A stretch of 64,000 nt of DNA from Dioscorea cayenensis subsp. rotundata (taxonomy: Eukaryota > Streptophyta > Magnoliopsida > Dioscoreales > Dioscoreaceae): assembly GCF_009730915.1 (NCBI RefSeq), contig NC_052479.1, positions 29,141,610-29,205,609 on the forward strand, written 5' to 3'. Under the pieces are notes generated by a model that saw nothing but the letters and a program-made list of their open reading frames with translations, did not search any database and was not told the origin of the DNA. The position numbers and the translations under genes are program-made. Below, one piece after another: positions 24,310 to 36,514 of this stretch. Each line of letters opens with the position of its first letter. The first letter of the stretch is position 1.

Positions 24310-27300
24310 TGTAATACCCTGAACTTTTGGATACATGTTAAAAAATATATTGAGGGTATTACTACAGTAAGATTTTTCTACAGAGCAATCTTGTTGAGAA
24401 ACCCCAAGTGGGAAAAATAAGGACCTAAATGTGAAAGTTTCTAAAAAATTTTGGGTTAAAGAGTAATAGAAAAAGGATGGACATGAAATGTTTCTGAAAA
24501 CCAAAGACTGAAAGGTAAGGCGGCATGGATCTTTTTGAAATATTGTGTTATAATTCAGGGACTGTTGTATAGTTTGTAAGGATCTTTTGGAAATACTATT
24601 TCATGATTCAGGGACCATTGATGAACTTTTCAGGAACCTTTTTGTAAGAGATTGTATTTTCAGGAACTAACAGTAAATTTCGGCAGATAACTTAAGTTGA
24701 GAAAAATCTAGAGTTTGATGGTTTCATCTCCTTCTTCTCCTTCATGCTGCTACAGTAACCCAAGAAAAAAAAAAGAAATGAGAAGAAAAATGAAAGATTT
24801 GAGGTCGAGGATTGAGATCGTCGAAAGCTTACTAGAGAGACGACCTTGCTTGGTAAGAGTTTTTCTTAGTGTATTTTTCATGAATGAATGTATGTTTGCA
24901 TGTATATATGTGTATTTGATGGATTTGATGAAGAAAAATGATGGATTTGAGTAGAAAAACATGTTTAATTGTTGTAGATGATAAGTGTTTGAAATTGTTT
25001 TGAGAAAACCCTCGTAAACATGATGAAATTGCTTGAAATGGAGGATGAGATTTTCGGTTTACTGTAGTATTACTGTAGCACCGAGATTAGGATTTAGTTT
25101 GGTTAATTAAGTTGATGATTATGATGATTAAGTTGCTAAAGATGATGGTTGAATTAGAATTGGTTGGGTTTAGCCAAATTGATTTGGTTGGATCAAACCA
25201 AGTTGGAATTGATTTGGTTGAGTTGAATTGACGTGATTGAGTTGGGTTTAATTTGGTTGAGTGGGCTTGATCAAATCAAGTGAAGAGAATTTGATTTGGT
25301 TTAGTCAAGTTCATTAAATGGATTGAAGCTGGGTTTGGATGAGAATTGGAGTGGTTGGGTTCAATTGAATTGATTTTGGTCTAAGTTTAATCAAATCAAG
25401 TTGAGTGTGGTTGGACTTAGATTGTTTGGTTAAATTGAGTGGGTTAAAACTGATTTGGGCTTGGTTTGGATGTTAGGCTGAACCAATTCAAGGAAAATTT
25501 GGGTTCGGTTGAACCAAGCTGGTTCAACAGATTTTGTATAAGAATTGGAGTTGGTTCAAGGCTAGTTGGCTAGATTGAGGTTGGTTCAGTGAAATTGAGT
25601 TTGGTTCAATGAATTTGAACTTGGTTTAGTGGAATTGAGGTTGGTTCAGAATGGTCTAGCATAAATTGGGTTTATTTAAATGCAATTGGAGACCGGTTTA
25701 ACTATACAAGGTTGTGTTTTAACTGATTGGAGTGAGTGGGCCTAATTAGAGAGTCGGTTATTGATTTTTTGTATTTTCTGTTGGGATCAATTATGTTTTT
25801 AGTTGTCGTATTTATTTATTTTATTCTGTTCTCATGTTAGGTGTTGATTAGGCTTGGGAGGGAGTTCCAAGTCTAGTAAGAAAACAAAGGGAGACCAGGT
25901 GAGTTGATAGTGGCTATTATTTAAATTATTGGATAATTATTATTATTTTGGAAATAATTATTTAATTATTATTATTTTGAAATAATTATTTAATGGCTAG
26001 TATTTTGGAAAATGTTTGTTTAATTATTTCATTTTATTATGTTTAATTGCGTATACTGTTGGAGTATACTTATATTTATTATTATTTATTTGCCGTTGAT
26101 GTGCCATGTCGATCGTATTGATATACATGATTTTGTATAATTATATGTGATTTTCAAATAGTGAAAATACATGAATATATGATTTAATTATTTGGTTCAT
26201 GTGTTTATTTTTTATGGTTACATATGCTTTGATTTGGAATGAATTGTGAAACCATGTGAGCATATTAAAATGTTTTATCGATATTGTTTGTGGAATTGGT
26301 TTTCATTCCTGGTATAGAAAATGGTATCATGGATCTGGACTTTACTGGTTTATGCATTGTTATACTTTTGGCATTGGCTTTCTGGAAAATAATGTTTATT
26401 TTCGAGATGTGAATGCTTGTCCTAGATAAGGATCTTGTGATATGATTTATACCGATTGTATTATTGATGTATCTACTTGATGGTTTGGACGGTGACGGCA
26501 GGCTAAGGCCCGACTACTGCAGTAGTGGATCCCCACGGTCCAGCCTTTAGAGGTGGCGTGGTGGACCTGAGTGTTAATTTCTACGAGGGTCAGTTCAGGT
26601 GGGAGCGTAGAGCCCTAACTGGATATTCATCGGGTAACCGGGGTCACCGACAGGTGAACCGATGGGTCAACGTTAAGGACATGAGTTCCTTGACGGCTCT
26701 GAACCTAGCCGTGGCCACGGTGAAGGTCAGAAAGGTTTCTAGACCATGTTATGCTGGATGAGTGTTGGGTATTGTTTTATTTTGAATTTGAGATTTATGT
26801 TATTTTGAATTGTGGTGAGGGAACGAAGTCAGTTGTCGCTCTTAGGAGGGCAGTCCCTCACAAAATTTGTGTTTTTAGAGAAATCCGATTTGATGTTGAT
26901 TTATGATGAATTTATGTTTCAAAAGCTCTTTAAAGTTGTATTTTTTTCTAAAATTCTGGTATTTGTAAAAGTTGGGAAATTATTTGAGAATTGATGGAAT
27001 TGATGTTTATACACTTTATGTACACTACACTTAATTATTTGAAATTATTGAGCCACTATCGACCAACTGAACGTGCTATAGTTGTAGGAGCAGGACCCTA
27101 GTAGACCACTGTTCGACTATAGAGCTAGTCAAGGTTGAGTCCAAGATTGTAATGGGTCTCATACTTTTCTTTCTATTTGTTGTTGTCGTAATCTTGTAGC
27201 GGTTGTACCCGCAAATTTGAGTAATTATATTTGTTGTATTTATGTATTTGAATCCTGTAGTTGGTGTAAAGTTGTAAATTGTAATCTGTAAGTCTGATTT

Positions 27301-27387
27301 GGTTTTGAGGAGCGTCAGTTTCCAGTTAAAAAGGAATTTTTAACTGATGGGTGCCACATTTAACTCGGTAAAAGGGTGGGTGTGACA
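24310..27387. mobile_element. Solo LTR (3078 bp) inserted in the CNOT10 duplicate
   Basis: Begins TGTAATACCCTGAAC and ends GGGTGGGTGTGACA (TG...CA ends). It is flanked by a perfect 5-bp duplication GATTC (24305-24309 and 27388-27392). The related intact gene has a single GGTGATTCCCC at 46316-46326, which serves as an empty site. There is no gag-pol and no second LTR, so it fits a solo LTR left after recombination, or a large non-coding element. Internal blocks match the 5.9-12.9 kb region (CTACTGCAGTAGTGG, GTGAACCGATGGGTCAA, CTCTTAGGAGGGCAGTC). An internal 25.0-25.75 kb part iterates TTGGTT/GGTTGGA-type words. Ty3/gypsy affiliation is an inference from general LTR style. Confidence 0.85.
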
Positions 27388-27475
27388 GATTCACCGTTGG
27401 AGGACGATCAGGGGCTCTTGGTCACGGTGGCGCTCGCCAAGACGGCGGCGAGGTTGTCGTTTTCCATCGCCAAAG
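27388..27475 (+). pseudogene. CNOT10 duplicate, exon-1 fragment right of the LTR
   Basis: GAGGACGATCAGG.GCTCT, GGTCACGG.GGCGCTCGCCA and AGACGGCGGCGAGGTTGT follow exon 1 of the CNOT10 gene at 46316-46403. The translation DSPLEDDQGLLVTVALAKTA matches DSPVEDDQALSVTAALAKEA. Similarity is lost after about 27475. It is not functional. Confidence 0.85.
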
Positions 27476-27881
27476 AAGCTCAAGAAGGAATTCTTTTGAA
27501 AAGGTCCATGGGTTTTTTGAAATATGTTTTCATATATATATTTTGCAAAAACAACCCTTTATTTCCTGTTATATATGGACGCTTATATAAGTGGGAAGTA
27601 TCCCATTGTTTTCATCATGGTTTTGATTTTTTTTTAAAAAAAAAAAATTTATATGAATTATTCTTAAAAATCATCAAGAAAACCATTGATTTATTTTATT
27701 AGACATATATATAATTGTTCTTTAAAAAGTGACGAGCTTTAAATTAGTCCGGTCAAACAATTATTTGGTCTATTGACATCAATTCTTTAAGTAAGGTATT
27801 CATTTTTTTAAGCTAAGTATACAGATTCAAATTCTCCAAGCATGTGTCTGTCTCACTCTTGACACATAACTTGTTTATATT

Positions 27882-27936
<55 letters not shown>

Positions 27937-28030
27937 GTCAAGCCAAAGGTGTGTATAAATGTAAAATTACTTCCTCGACAGCTCAACGTATTGTCAATAA
28001 ACAAAGGGTAATTATTTATCATTTTTAACC
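27476..28030. other. Intergenic with (TAA)n microsatellite
   Basis: No gene; includes a long (TAA)n run at 27886-27936. The long Tyr/Ile-rich ORF over it is an artefact of the repeat. Confidence 0.5.
27886..27936. repeat. (TAA)n microsatellite
   Basis: Uninterrupted TAA trinucleotide run of about 50 bp. Confidence 0.95.
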
Positions 28031-28722
28031 CCCTGTTTGGTTCAGAGAGGGAGGGGGTGAGGAGGAGTGAGGGGGGAGGAGTATGGAGGGTTTGAAAAAA
28101 TATTGTGTTTGGTTCATTGAGGGGTGTGGAGAAGTAGTTTTTTTTTTTTAGTTGAAAAGAGGAGTGGGGAGGAGAGAGAAAGAGTGTAATGTGTATTTGA
28201 CTATTTTGCCCTTGTACAATAAAATAGGTAATAATATATATATATATATATATAATAATCAATTGTAGAATAATAATAATAACACAATATATAATATATG
28301 ATAAACATTATAAAACACACACACAATAATTAGGATAAAATATTTATTTGAAAAAAAATTATGAGGAGTCATAACATCTTGATTATAATTGACAAATATT
28401 GGTTAAAATGTGAACACCCAATGATCAGGTTTTAATATTCTCATTTGTGAAATGATAATGATAGGGTTTTAATATATAGGATACAATAGGAATTCTACAT
28501 ATAGGTGAAGGGCATTAATGATATTTTGCATTATTTAAAAAAATAACAAAAAAAAATAAACATCCACTCCCCCAAAAGACCTCAATTTGGGGGAGTGGAT
28601 TATGATGGGTGAGGGGTGCCTCACCCCTCTCACCCCCTCAAAACCCCCCTTCCCCAACCAAACAACACCCACATCCCCCAACACCCCCTCACCCCTCCTC
28701 CCTCCCCCAACCAAACAAAGCC
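28031..28722. mobile_element. MITE-like element upstream of cycloartenol synthase
   Basis: The left end CTGTTTGGTTCAGAGAGGG and right end CCCCAACCAAACAAAGCC are imperfect inverted repeats. The subterminal parts are GGGAGGGGGTGAGG-rich on the left and CCTCACCCCTC/CCCTCC-rich on the right. An AT-rich, non-coding centre includes a (TA)n run near 28238. The 'TTTGTTTGGTTGGGG' end type is common among plant MITEs. I could not define a target duplication, so superfamily and exact ends are uncertain. Confidence 0.6.
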
Positions 28723-28865
28723 AAGAGTTCTATCCACATTAATTATTATTTTTTGTTTTAATTTAACTTTTTTTTTCTACATCAGGTTATTATAATTTAA
28801 AAAAAAAATTTAAAAACTCTATTAATTATGGTCTTTGTCTTTTTTGAGGCCGGAATAGCCCGGCC

Positions 28866-28873
28866 TATAAATA
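28866..28873 (+). promoter_or_regulatory. Putative TATA box of cycloartenol synthase
   Basis: TATAAATA in the context GGCCTATAAATAGAAAC, about 790 bp before the ATG at 29652. A leader intron would bridge this distance: a possible donor AAG|GT is at 29183/29184 and an acceptor TTGCAG ends at 29646, five bases before the ATG. This is inferred only. Confidence 0.5.
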
Positions 28874-28965
28874 GAAACACTGCGGAAATGAATCATTTTG
28901 CAGCCGTTGGATCAAACTAATTTAAAAAATCAACTCCCATCCATCCATCCATTACGAATCTTTTG

Positions 28966-29004
28966 CACGTGAGCAACACCACGTGTCATTAATGTGAGCA
29001 CGTG
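28966..29004 (+). promoter_or_regulatory. Cluster of three G-boxes (CACGTG)
   Basis: Perfect CACGTG palindromes at 28966-28971, 28980-28985 and 28999-29004. Established knowledge: CACGTG is the core site for plant bHLH and bZIP factors, and three in 39 bp is far above chance. They lie about 95-130 bp downstream of the TATA-like box, so they may fall in the leader if that TATA is used. Confidence 0.55.
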
Positions 29005-29651
29005 CTCATCCTGCAACATTCGAATTACGATTCAAGATTCAAGAAACGAGCTCTTTTTTATAGTTTTGTGTTTCTTTTGATTCTCAAACCCTACTTTTTC
29101 TTTTCACCTTTCCATTGATTTTTCCTCGGTGAGCCCTTGTCCTTCTCCGCCGCCAACGATTTCCACTGGTTTGAGCGCCAAAGGTCGATCCATCATTTGC
29201 TTCTTCTTCTTCATCATTGTCTTGATTTTGAGCCATTGTTTGCATTTGAATTGAATTTATTGCTCTTGTTATGCATTGTCTAAGATTTCTACTTTTTTTT
29301 TTGTCTTTTGGCTTTGATTGATTGATTTATCTGTGAATCGCATGGCGATCTCTAACAATTTCTGTTAATTTCTGGTTAATGATTTTTGTGTATATATAAT
29401 GTTAGGCCTTTTTTTTTTTTTTTGGTTAAAAAGTTTGATTTTTTTTCCTGTAATTTGTGGGTGATTACCCACCCTATGATAGTAGATTGGTGTTTGGTTC
29501 CCTTTCTTAGTGAAAAATAGAGGGTTTGCGACCATAGCTTGTCTACATTTATCAAAAAGAAAGAAATTGTGGGTGATTTGTCTGGTGAGAATGCTACTGA
29601 GTTTTAGTTGAAATAATGTAGTTAATAAGAAGGTAGTTTCTTGCAGAGAGG

Positions 29652-32600
29652 ATGTGGAGGCTTAAGATTGCGGAAGGAGGCAACCCATGGCTTCGGACGA
29701 CGAACAACCATGTGGGTAGGCAGGTCTGGGAGTTCGACCCTAATTATGGATCACCAGAGGAACTTGCAGAGGTGGAAAAGGCGCGTGAGGCATTTCGTCA
29801 GCACCGGTTTGAAAGGAAGCATAGCTCTGATCTCCTCATGCGTTTGCAGGTATATTTAACTGTAATTATTGGTTGATATTATCATATCTATTCCATAATA
29901 AATTAACAAGGTAAATTTTTTTCCTTGAGTGCAGTTTGCAAAGGAGAACCCGCTAGAGCTCACTCTTCCTCAAGTCAAGGTTGAGGACGATGAAGATGTG
30001 ACGGAGGTGGCTGTTACCACTGCCTTAAGAAGGGCTATCAGCCGGCACTCCACACTCCAAGCACATGATGGGCACTGGCCTGGGGATTATGGTGGTCCAA
30101 TGTTCCTTATGCCTGGCTTGGTAATTGCTTACTTCTATATCTTTTGCTTCTAAATTTTGATATGTGGGATGATAAAATATTGGTTTGTTTTGTTTTTCTT
30201 TGATGCGTCGTATAACAGGTTATAGCATTATATGTTACGGGAGCTCTGAATGCTGTCTTATCACCGCAACACCAACAGGAGATGTGCAGATATCTTTACA
30301 ACCATCAGGCATGGTTACTTAATTTGGTTCTGTTTACAATATATTCTGCTTGCTATTGAACTTTAAGCTTTTCTCCTTTTATGTAAATCATTACTTAAGC
30401 ATTAATACTAGATGGAGGAGATGAGATGCATTGAGATCATATTGTAACCTGTTCATATGTTGCAGAATAAAGATGGAGGTTGGGGTTTACACATCGAGGG
30501 TCACAGTACAATGTTTGGCTCAGTGCTAACATATATTACTCTAAGGTTGCTGGGTGAAGAAGCTGAAGGAGGAGATGGGACCATGCAAAGAGGAAGAAAA
30601 TGGATTTTGGACCATGGTGGTGCAACTTTGATAACATCATGGGGGAAGTTTTGGCTTTCTGTAAGGAAACTCAACTTTTTTTCTTTCATATAGTAAGTGG
30701 CACATGCATGGCTTGTGCTTGGAACATACTCTTATTATTGCATGTTGGCACAATGTTAGGTACTTGGAGTATTTGATTGGTCTGGCAACAATCCGTTGCC
30801 CCCTGAGATATGGCTTCTCCCATACTTTCTCCCAATTCATCCAGGTTTTTTTGCTCTTCAATATATGTTATTTTATTTATTTATTTATTATTATTATTTG
30901 CCTTTTTTGTAATCCTAATTATATTAGCTCTTGGTAACCTTTTACCCTAATGCTCCTGTGCTTGTGTGAGTTAGATATGGGATATTACAAGCTAAATGAA
31001 GTACATATCTAATAAAAAGCTTGCAGTAGCTGTTTTATTATTATTATTATTATTTTATGCCTAAGCTTTTAGAGAAAATCATGAATTTATATTCATTTAC
31101 ATCTTTGTATCAGTCATGAATAACATCAGATGCTTCCCGTAGTACTCAATGAATGTGAATACCAGATACAAAAACAAATTCGAATTATTGTCCTCTAAAT
31201 TAATGGTTTACTTATTGAGCTATAAATTTGATGGAGGCACATATCTACATTTTTGATGTCTTAGCAATCTAATTCAAGTTCATGATTGATTCAGCTTTGT
31301 GTTTGAGTGCCTATAATCTTTGTCTTCAATTTCATGCTTCTGCAGGACGCATGTGGTGCCACTGTCGGATGGTTTATTTGCCCATGTCATACATTTATGG
31401 AAAGAGATTTGTGGGGCCAATCACACCATTGGTTCTATCCCTAAGAAAAGAACTGTATAATCTTTCATATGATCGCATAGACTGGAACCTTGCTCGTAAT
31501 CAATGTGCAAAGGTTGGATTATCATTCCATTCTAATATGTTTTCTACTTTTGTTAATAATTCAGTACAAAGAATTATACTTTACTTTTGTTACACTATAT
31601 ATTTGTTAAGAGGGCATATGTTTTATTTTTTTTTATTCCAATTAATATAAGAAAGAGAATTTTAGAAGGTCATAGTATGTTTAGAAAATGTCTATGCAAT
31701 ACAATTAGGTAAACTAATAGTAAATTAGTAAGTAAACTTAAATGAGCTTACTCAATATGCTTTTATGCAGACTTCATATTATTTGCTAATGAGTATTCAA
31801 TTGCCATTGTGATGCAATTTAATTTAACTAAGGATGCTGTTTATGTTTGTTTTTTCTATAGTAGGAAGAAATGTAATTGCAACTCATGTTTAAGCATGTT
31901 GGCATGTGGTTATACAGAACTCATATTGGATATAGTTTAACTATCTAAATCTAAACATTTTGTGTGTCTCATGTAATCTCATCAGGCACCTTTGCAGCTA
32001 CCATTTTCCCGTATTATTTATCCCTATCATTGCAGTGGTCTTAGCAGAATAGAAGAATGTAGACTACAAGCACATATTCCTCTTTACATTTTCTCGAAAA
32101 TCTAATTTGTGGTCCAATGGCGAGCTTATAATGCTAATGTTCTGTAAATTTGGGATGAGTGCCTTATTTTCATAATTTTATTGGTTATGATATGCAATTT
32201 CTGGCTTTCAGCTCCTCCATACATTATTATGCATTATATGGACACTAGAGGACTTTGCCTCACTGAATTATCCAAGCTGAGAAGCGGCAAAATTTAATTT
32301 CCGAAGGTGTAAATATTTGAGTGATAAAGACATATGTTGCAATTATATTTGCACTGAAATTTTCTATGCTTTAGCTGGTTAGTAAAATCTCTCCAATATC
32401 ATAAGCTGTTGGAGTTTTTTTGGGCTTGGTTGCTGCTTGTGAAATGTTTTTACTTCATTCTGTTCTTATTGCTTTATGTTGTCAGAGAAAGTGAATCTTA
32501 CATTGTTTGTAACAATTTTTTTTTATAAAATTTATATGATTATTGAAGTTATTATATTTAGACTATTGAATGGCATGTATCCACTTCATGCCATTAGCAT

Positions 32601-35600
32601 ATGAATCTGGAAGAATATCAGCAACAGTTCTTTTGTAATCATGTCACTTTTTGAGTTCAATGTGGCTGCCTTGGCTCGCTTGCTGAGAGATTTCCCAGCA
32701 TTTCTTGCTCCATACTCATGGACTGCTTGATCGCATGTTGCAGGAAGACCTATATTACCCCCACCCGCTGCTTCAAGATATTCTTTGGGCATCTCTTCAT
32801 AAGTTCGCTGAACCAGTTCTGCTGCACTGGCCTGGTAGTAAATTAAGGGAAAAGGCTCTACGGACCACCATGCAACACATTCATTACGAAGATGAGAACA
32901 CTAGATATATCTGTGTTGGTCCTGTAAACAAGGTAAGAACAAAGACTCTGGGTTATTCTCTTTCAAGTATATCAATGAATTTTGTTCTTTTAATTGACTG
33001 CTTGCTTAATATATAATGAAACTGTGTTATTTCTTCTTCTGCTTGTTTAATATATCTAATGAAACTGCGTTGTTTCTTTTTTAAACAGTTACATCTCATT
33101 CTGGTGAATTTTGTTCATGCAAGATCCTAATTTGTTTTGCGTGCAAGATCACTTTTGTTTCTACTTATGTTTTGATAGCATCATCTTAGCTCTGGTTGGC
33201 TGAAGTCTGCAATTGATAGGTACTAAATATGCTATGCTGTTGGGTGGAGGATCCAAATTCAGAGGCCTTTAAGTTGCATCTGCCAAGAGTCTATGACTAT
33301 CTATGGGTAGCTGAAGATGGCATGAAAATGCAGGTTTGAGAAATCTAGCGTAAGGCATTTTTATTTTTTCACACTGCTGGTTTTCACATTCTTTATTAGT
33401 GGCCAAGAAGTTGCAAGACTAGCATTAGTTTCAGGAAAGGCAACTTTGAATTGTCATCATATTTTGGTGGTATTGAGATCAAGTTGATGATCTTCCGTCT
33501 GCTTGAAGTGGCTTCTGAATTTCACTTTCAATTGATAGACATTGAATGGATTGTATAGGGTTATAATGGCAGCCAACTTTGGGATACTGCTTTCACTGTT
33601 CAAGCAATTGTGGCGACTAACCTTTCTGAAGAATTTGCTCATCCTTTGAAAAAGGCACATGATTACATACGGAAAACACAGGTTAATTTCCTTATGCTAT
33701 CATTGTCTCAGCTTCTCTTTGTTACTATTTGTAAAGTTTTTCTTTTGACATATTCAATTTTTCTTTAAGGTCCCTGATGATTGTCCTGGAGATCTTAGCT
33801 TCTGGTATCGCCACATTTCTAAAGGTGCATGGCCATTTTCTACGGCAGATCATGGCTGGCCTATATCTGATTGCACAGCAGAAGGATTAAAGGTTGCAAG
33901 GACAGGACACCGTTTATATTTTAATATATGATTCCTATTCATAATCTTATCCTTTCTTGTACAGGCCTCGCTTCTATTATCACGATTTTCACCAGAAATT
34001 GTTGGGGAACCTGTAGATGCAAAACGGCTTTATGATGCTGTCAATGTCATCCTTTCCCTCATGGTAAATTGTGTCAAAACACTAGTAATTTCAGTGGCAA
34101 CTTGATTGCTCAGAAATTATTTTGTGCACTCCAATACCTAGCATATCTACTTATTTTTTTGCCATTATAATATTTTGTGCTATATTAGAATATATGGCTT
34201 CTACAGATGCATAACAAAGAGTGTTGAGCCTTTGTTGATGATTTTAATCAAGATAACTGTTGCTAGCTTTCATTGACTTGATAGGTTTGTCTTCTCTATT
34301 CTAATATCATATTAAAGAATTCAGCTTCGTATGTGTGCAGAACGAAGATGGTGGCCTTGCCACTTATGAACTGACACGCTCTTATGCCTGGATGGAGGTT
34401 ATTTCTCTGAACACATTCTCTCATATTTTTGACCTTCAATGATTTGGCTTGTTTTTCCAGTTATTTAAATTGGTCCCTCTATGTGTTTGTACGCTAGTAT
34501 TGACAGATGCCTATGCTTTCTCTTTCCAGATGATCAATCCTGCTGAGACCTTTGGGGATATCGTTATTGATTACCCGTAGGATATTTCTTTCCTTCCAAG
34601 TGAGTTTTTCTCCATGATATGATTGCCTTATGATTGGACAGCGAAATCCAATTTCAGATATGTGGAGTGCACTTCAGCATCAATCCAGGCGCTAACTGCA
34701 TTTAAGAAATTATACCCGGGACATCGGCGAGAAGAGATAGAAGCATCCATTCAAAAAGGAGTCAACTTTATTGAAAAGACGCAGAAGCCTGATGGTTCAT
34801 GGTTTGCACATGACAGTTTCTTAACCCCTATTGTTTTTGTGCTGTTTGAGTCTCAATTTCTTTATTGTTATTGTTTTACTTTTGTGTGAATGTGTGTTGG
34901 TAGGTGGAGGCCACAATATCAGTGACAGAAGTTCCACTTTATTTTGTGATATTGTTCAAATTAGAAGTATAAATTTTTCACCATTAGAAATGTTTATCAG
35001 GTATGGTTCTTGGGCTGTATGCTTTACGTATGGCATATGGTTTGGAACCTTGGGACTAATTGCTGGAGGAAGAACCTACAAGAATAGCTCCTGTGTCCGC
35101 AAAGCTTGTGACTTTCTGTTGTCAAAAGAGCTACCTTCAGGTGGCTGGGGAGAGAGTTACCTTTCTTGTCAGGACAAGGTAACATTTCAAAACACTATTC
35201 AACTTACATAAGAGCCTATTTCATTAGGTATAAGTTAACATATGCTGTCTTTTTAATTTATACTGAAAATTTTCTATTTGGCTTCACTTTTACCTAGACA
35301 TGTGTATATTATATAAATTTAAGCATGACAAATGATGTCTCCCAGAGTGGATATAAATTTGGAGTTTTTTCTTTCTTAAATCTTCTCTGTTTTTGTGGTT
35401 GAGGAAAGGTTTAATATTTGCAAATGAGTTTCATTTTATCCGGAGCACTTTTATCTGTTTGATTTTATTTTATTTTATTTTATTTTATTTTTTCCTTTGG
35501 GTGAGGAAAAGGTTTTTATTTGTGAATCCATCCATTTTCTTAAACCTAAACAGGTATACACAAATCTAGAGGGTAACCAGCCACATGCAGTCAACACTGG

Positions 35601-36401
35601 ATGGGCCATGTTAACTCTTATTGAAGCTGGACAGGTTTGTTTTATTGAACTTGGAATTCTTGAATTTAATTTAAGTTGAGCTGATGCTCATCACCCTTGT
35701 AATGCTTTTGTTGCGATCTTTGGAGCAGGCGGAAAGAGATCCGAAACCATTGCATCGTGCGGCAAAAGTGTTGATTAACATGCAATTGGAAAATGGAGAG
35801 TTTCCTCAACAAGTAAGTCAAATTGAATCTCACCATAGAGACAGTTTAGCCCTGCAGTTCTATAAAAATCGATGAAAACACAATTAGTGAAACAGGGGCT
35901 AAAACGCTTAATAATTTTTGCCAAAGTTTATTTTTCTTTTTTTTAACAGTTAATGAGGGGAAAAGTTGTTATCATCTGTCTTGGTTATAGTTAACTTTGT
36001 GTTGGAGTCAATTGACTGAGCTCATGAAGAAATCTAATTTTTCATTCTTGTTGAGGTCATTATTTGTTTACAAATAGGAATTGAGGGAATAAATTGATTA
36101 AAGCTTGCTCATCAATCATTTTAGTTTTGCCTTATATTTGTTTAACCAGTCAGACAATTTATATGTAAAGATCCATCCCACAACTACTATAGTAATGCTA
36201 ATAATAGATTATCTGTCAACATTCTTGTGATGCACCAACATTTATTTATTTATTAATTTTTCGCTCATATGTTAATGACAGGAAATTATGGGAGTGTTCA
36301 ACAGAAACTGCATGATCAGCTATTCCGCGTATCGGAACATATTTCCAATATGGGCACTTGGTGCATATCGTTGCCGAGTCCTGCCCTACTTAAATCATTA
36401 A
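29652..36401 (+). CDS. CAS1: Cycloartenol synthase (oxidosqualene cyclase), 18 exons
   Basis: Converts 2,3-oxidosqualene to cycloartenol, the first cyclic plant sterol precursor; an ER membrane enzyme by family. Exons: 29652-29849, 29935-30120, 30219-30308, 30466-30660, 30760-30844, 31346-31512, 32744-32932, 33220-33333, 33559-33681, 33770-33892, 33965-34063, 34341-34397, 34530-34576, 34658-34801, 35001-35178, 35554-35634, 35729-35812, 36282-36401. All phases join to 759 residues, the length I recall for Arabidopsis CAS1. It starts [19 protein letters not shown]. The substrate-protonating DCTAE lies at 483-487 ([10 protein letters not shown]). Tyr410 (MQGYNGSQ), His477 and Ile481 (DHGWPIS) are the residues known to favour cycloartenol over lanosterol. 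MWCHCR and QW-type motifs ([20 protein letters not shown]) are present. Intron 3 has a GC donor (CAG|GCATGG). No other terpenoid-pathway gene is nearby. A beta-amyrin synthase is less likely given the residues above. Confidence 0.95.
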
Positions 36402-36508
36402 TTATTATGCATGTCTCGCCGGCATTCAGTGGCATGATCCAGTAGTAACTGATCTTTTCCTGGCATCATCAGCTGAAAAAAAAAAGTGCATTGTATTGTA
36501 ACACTCTG

Positions 36509-36514
36509 AATAAA
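36509..36514 (+). terminator. Putative polyadenylation signal of cycloartenol synthase
   Basis: AATAAA 108 bases after the stop codon. Confidence 0.45.

Noticed and set aside
24310..27387. A host gene or lncRNA in the 24.3-27.4 kb region
   Set aside because: TG...CA ends, 5-bp duplication and an empty site in the paralog show it is an inserted LTR.
27813..28262. 149-codon minus-strand ORF with a Tyr tract
   Set aside because: Produced by the (TAA)n microsatellite and the MITE; not a gene.
29652..36401. Metabolic gene cluster around the oxidosqualene cyclase
   Set aside because: No cytochrome P450, acyltransferase or glycosyltransferase gene is seen in the window, and the enzyme looks like the primary-sterol cycloartenol synthase.
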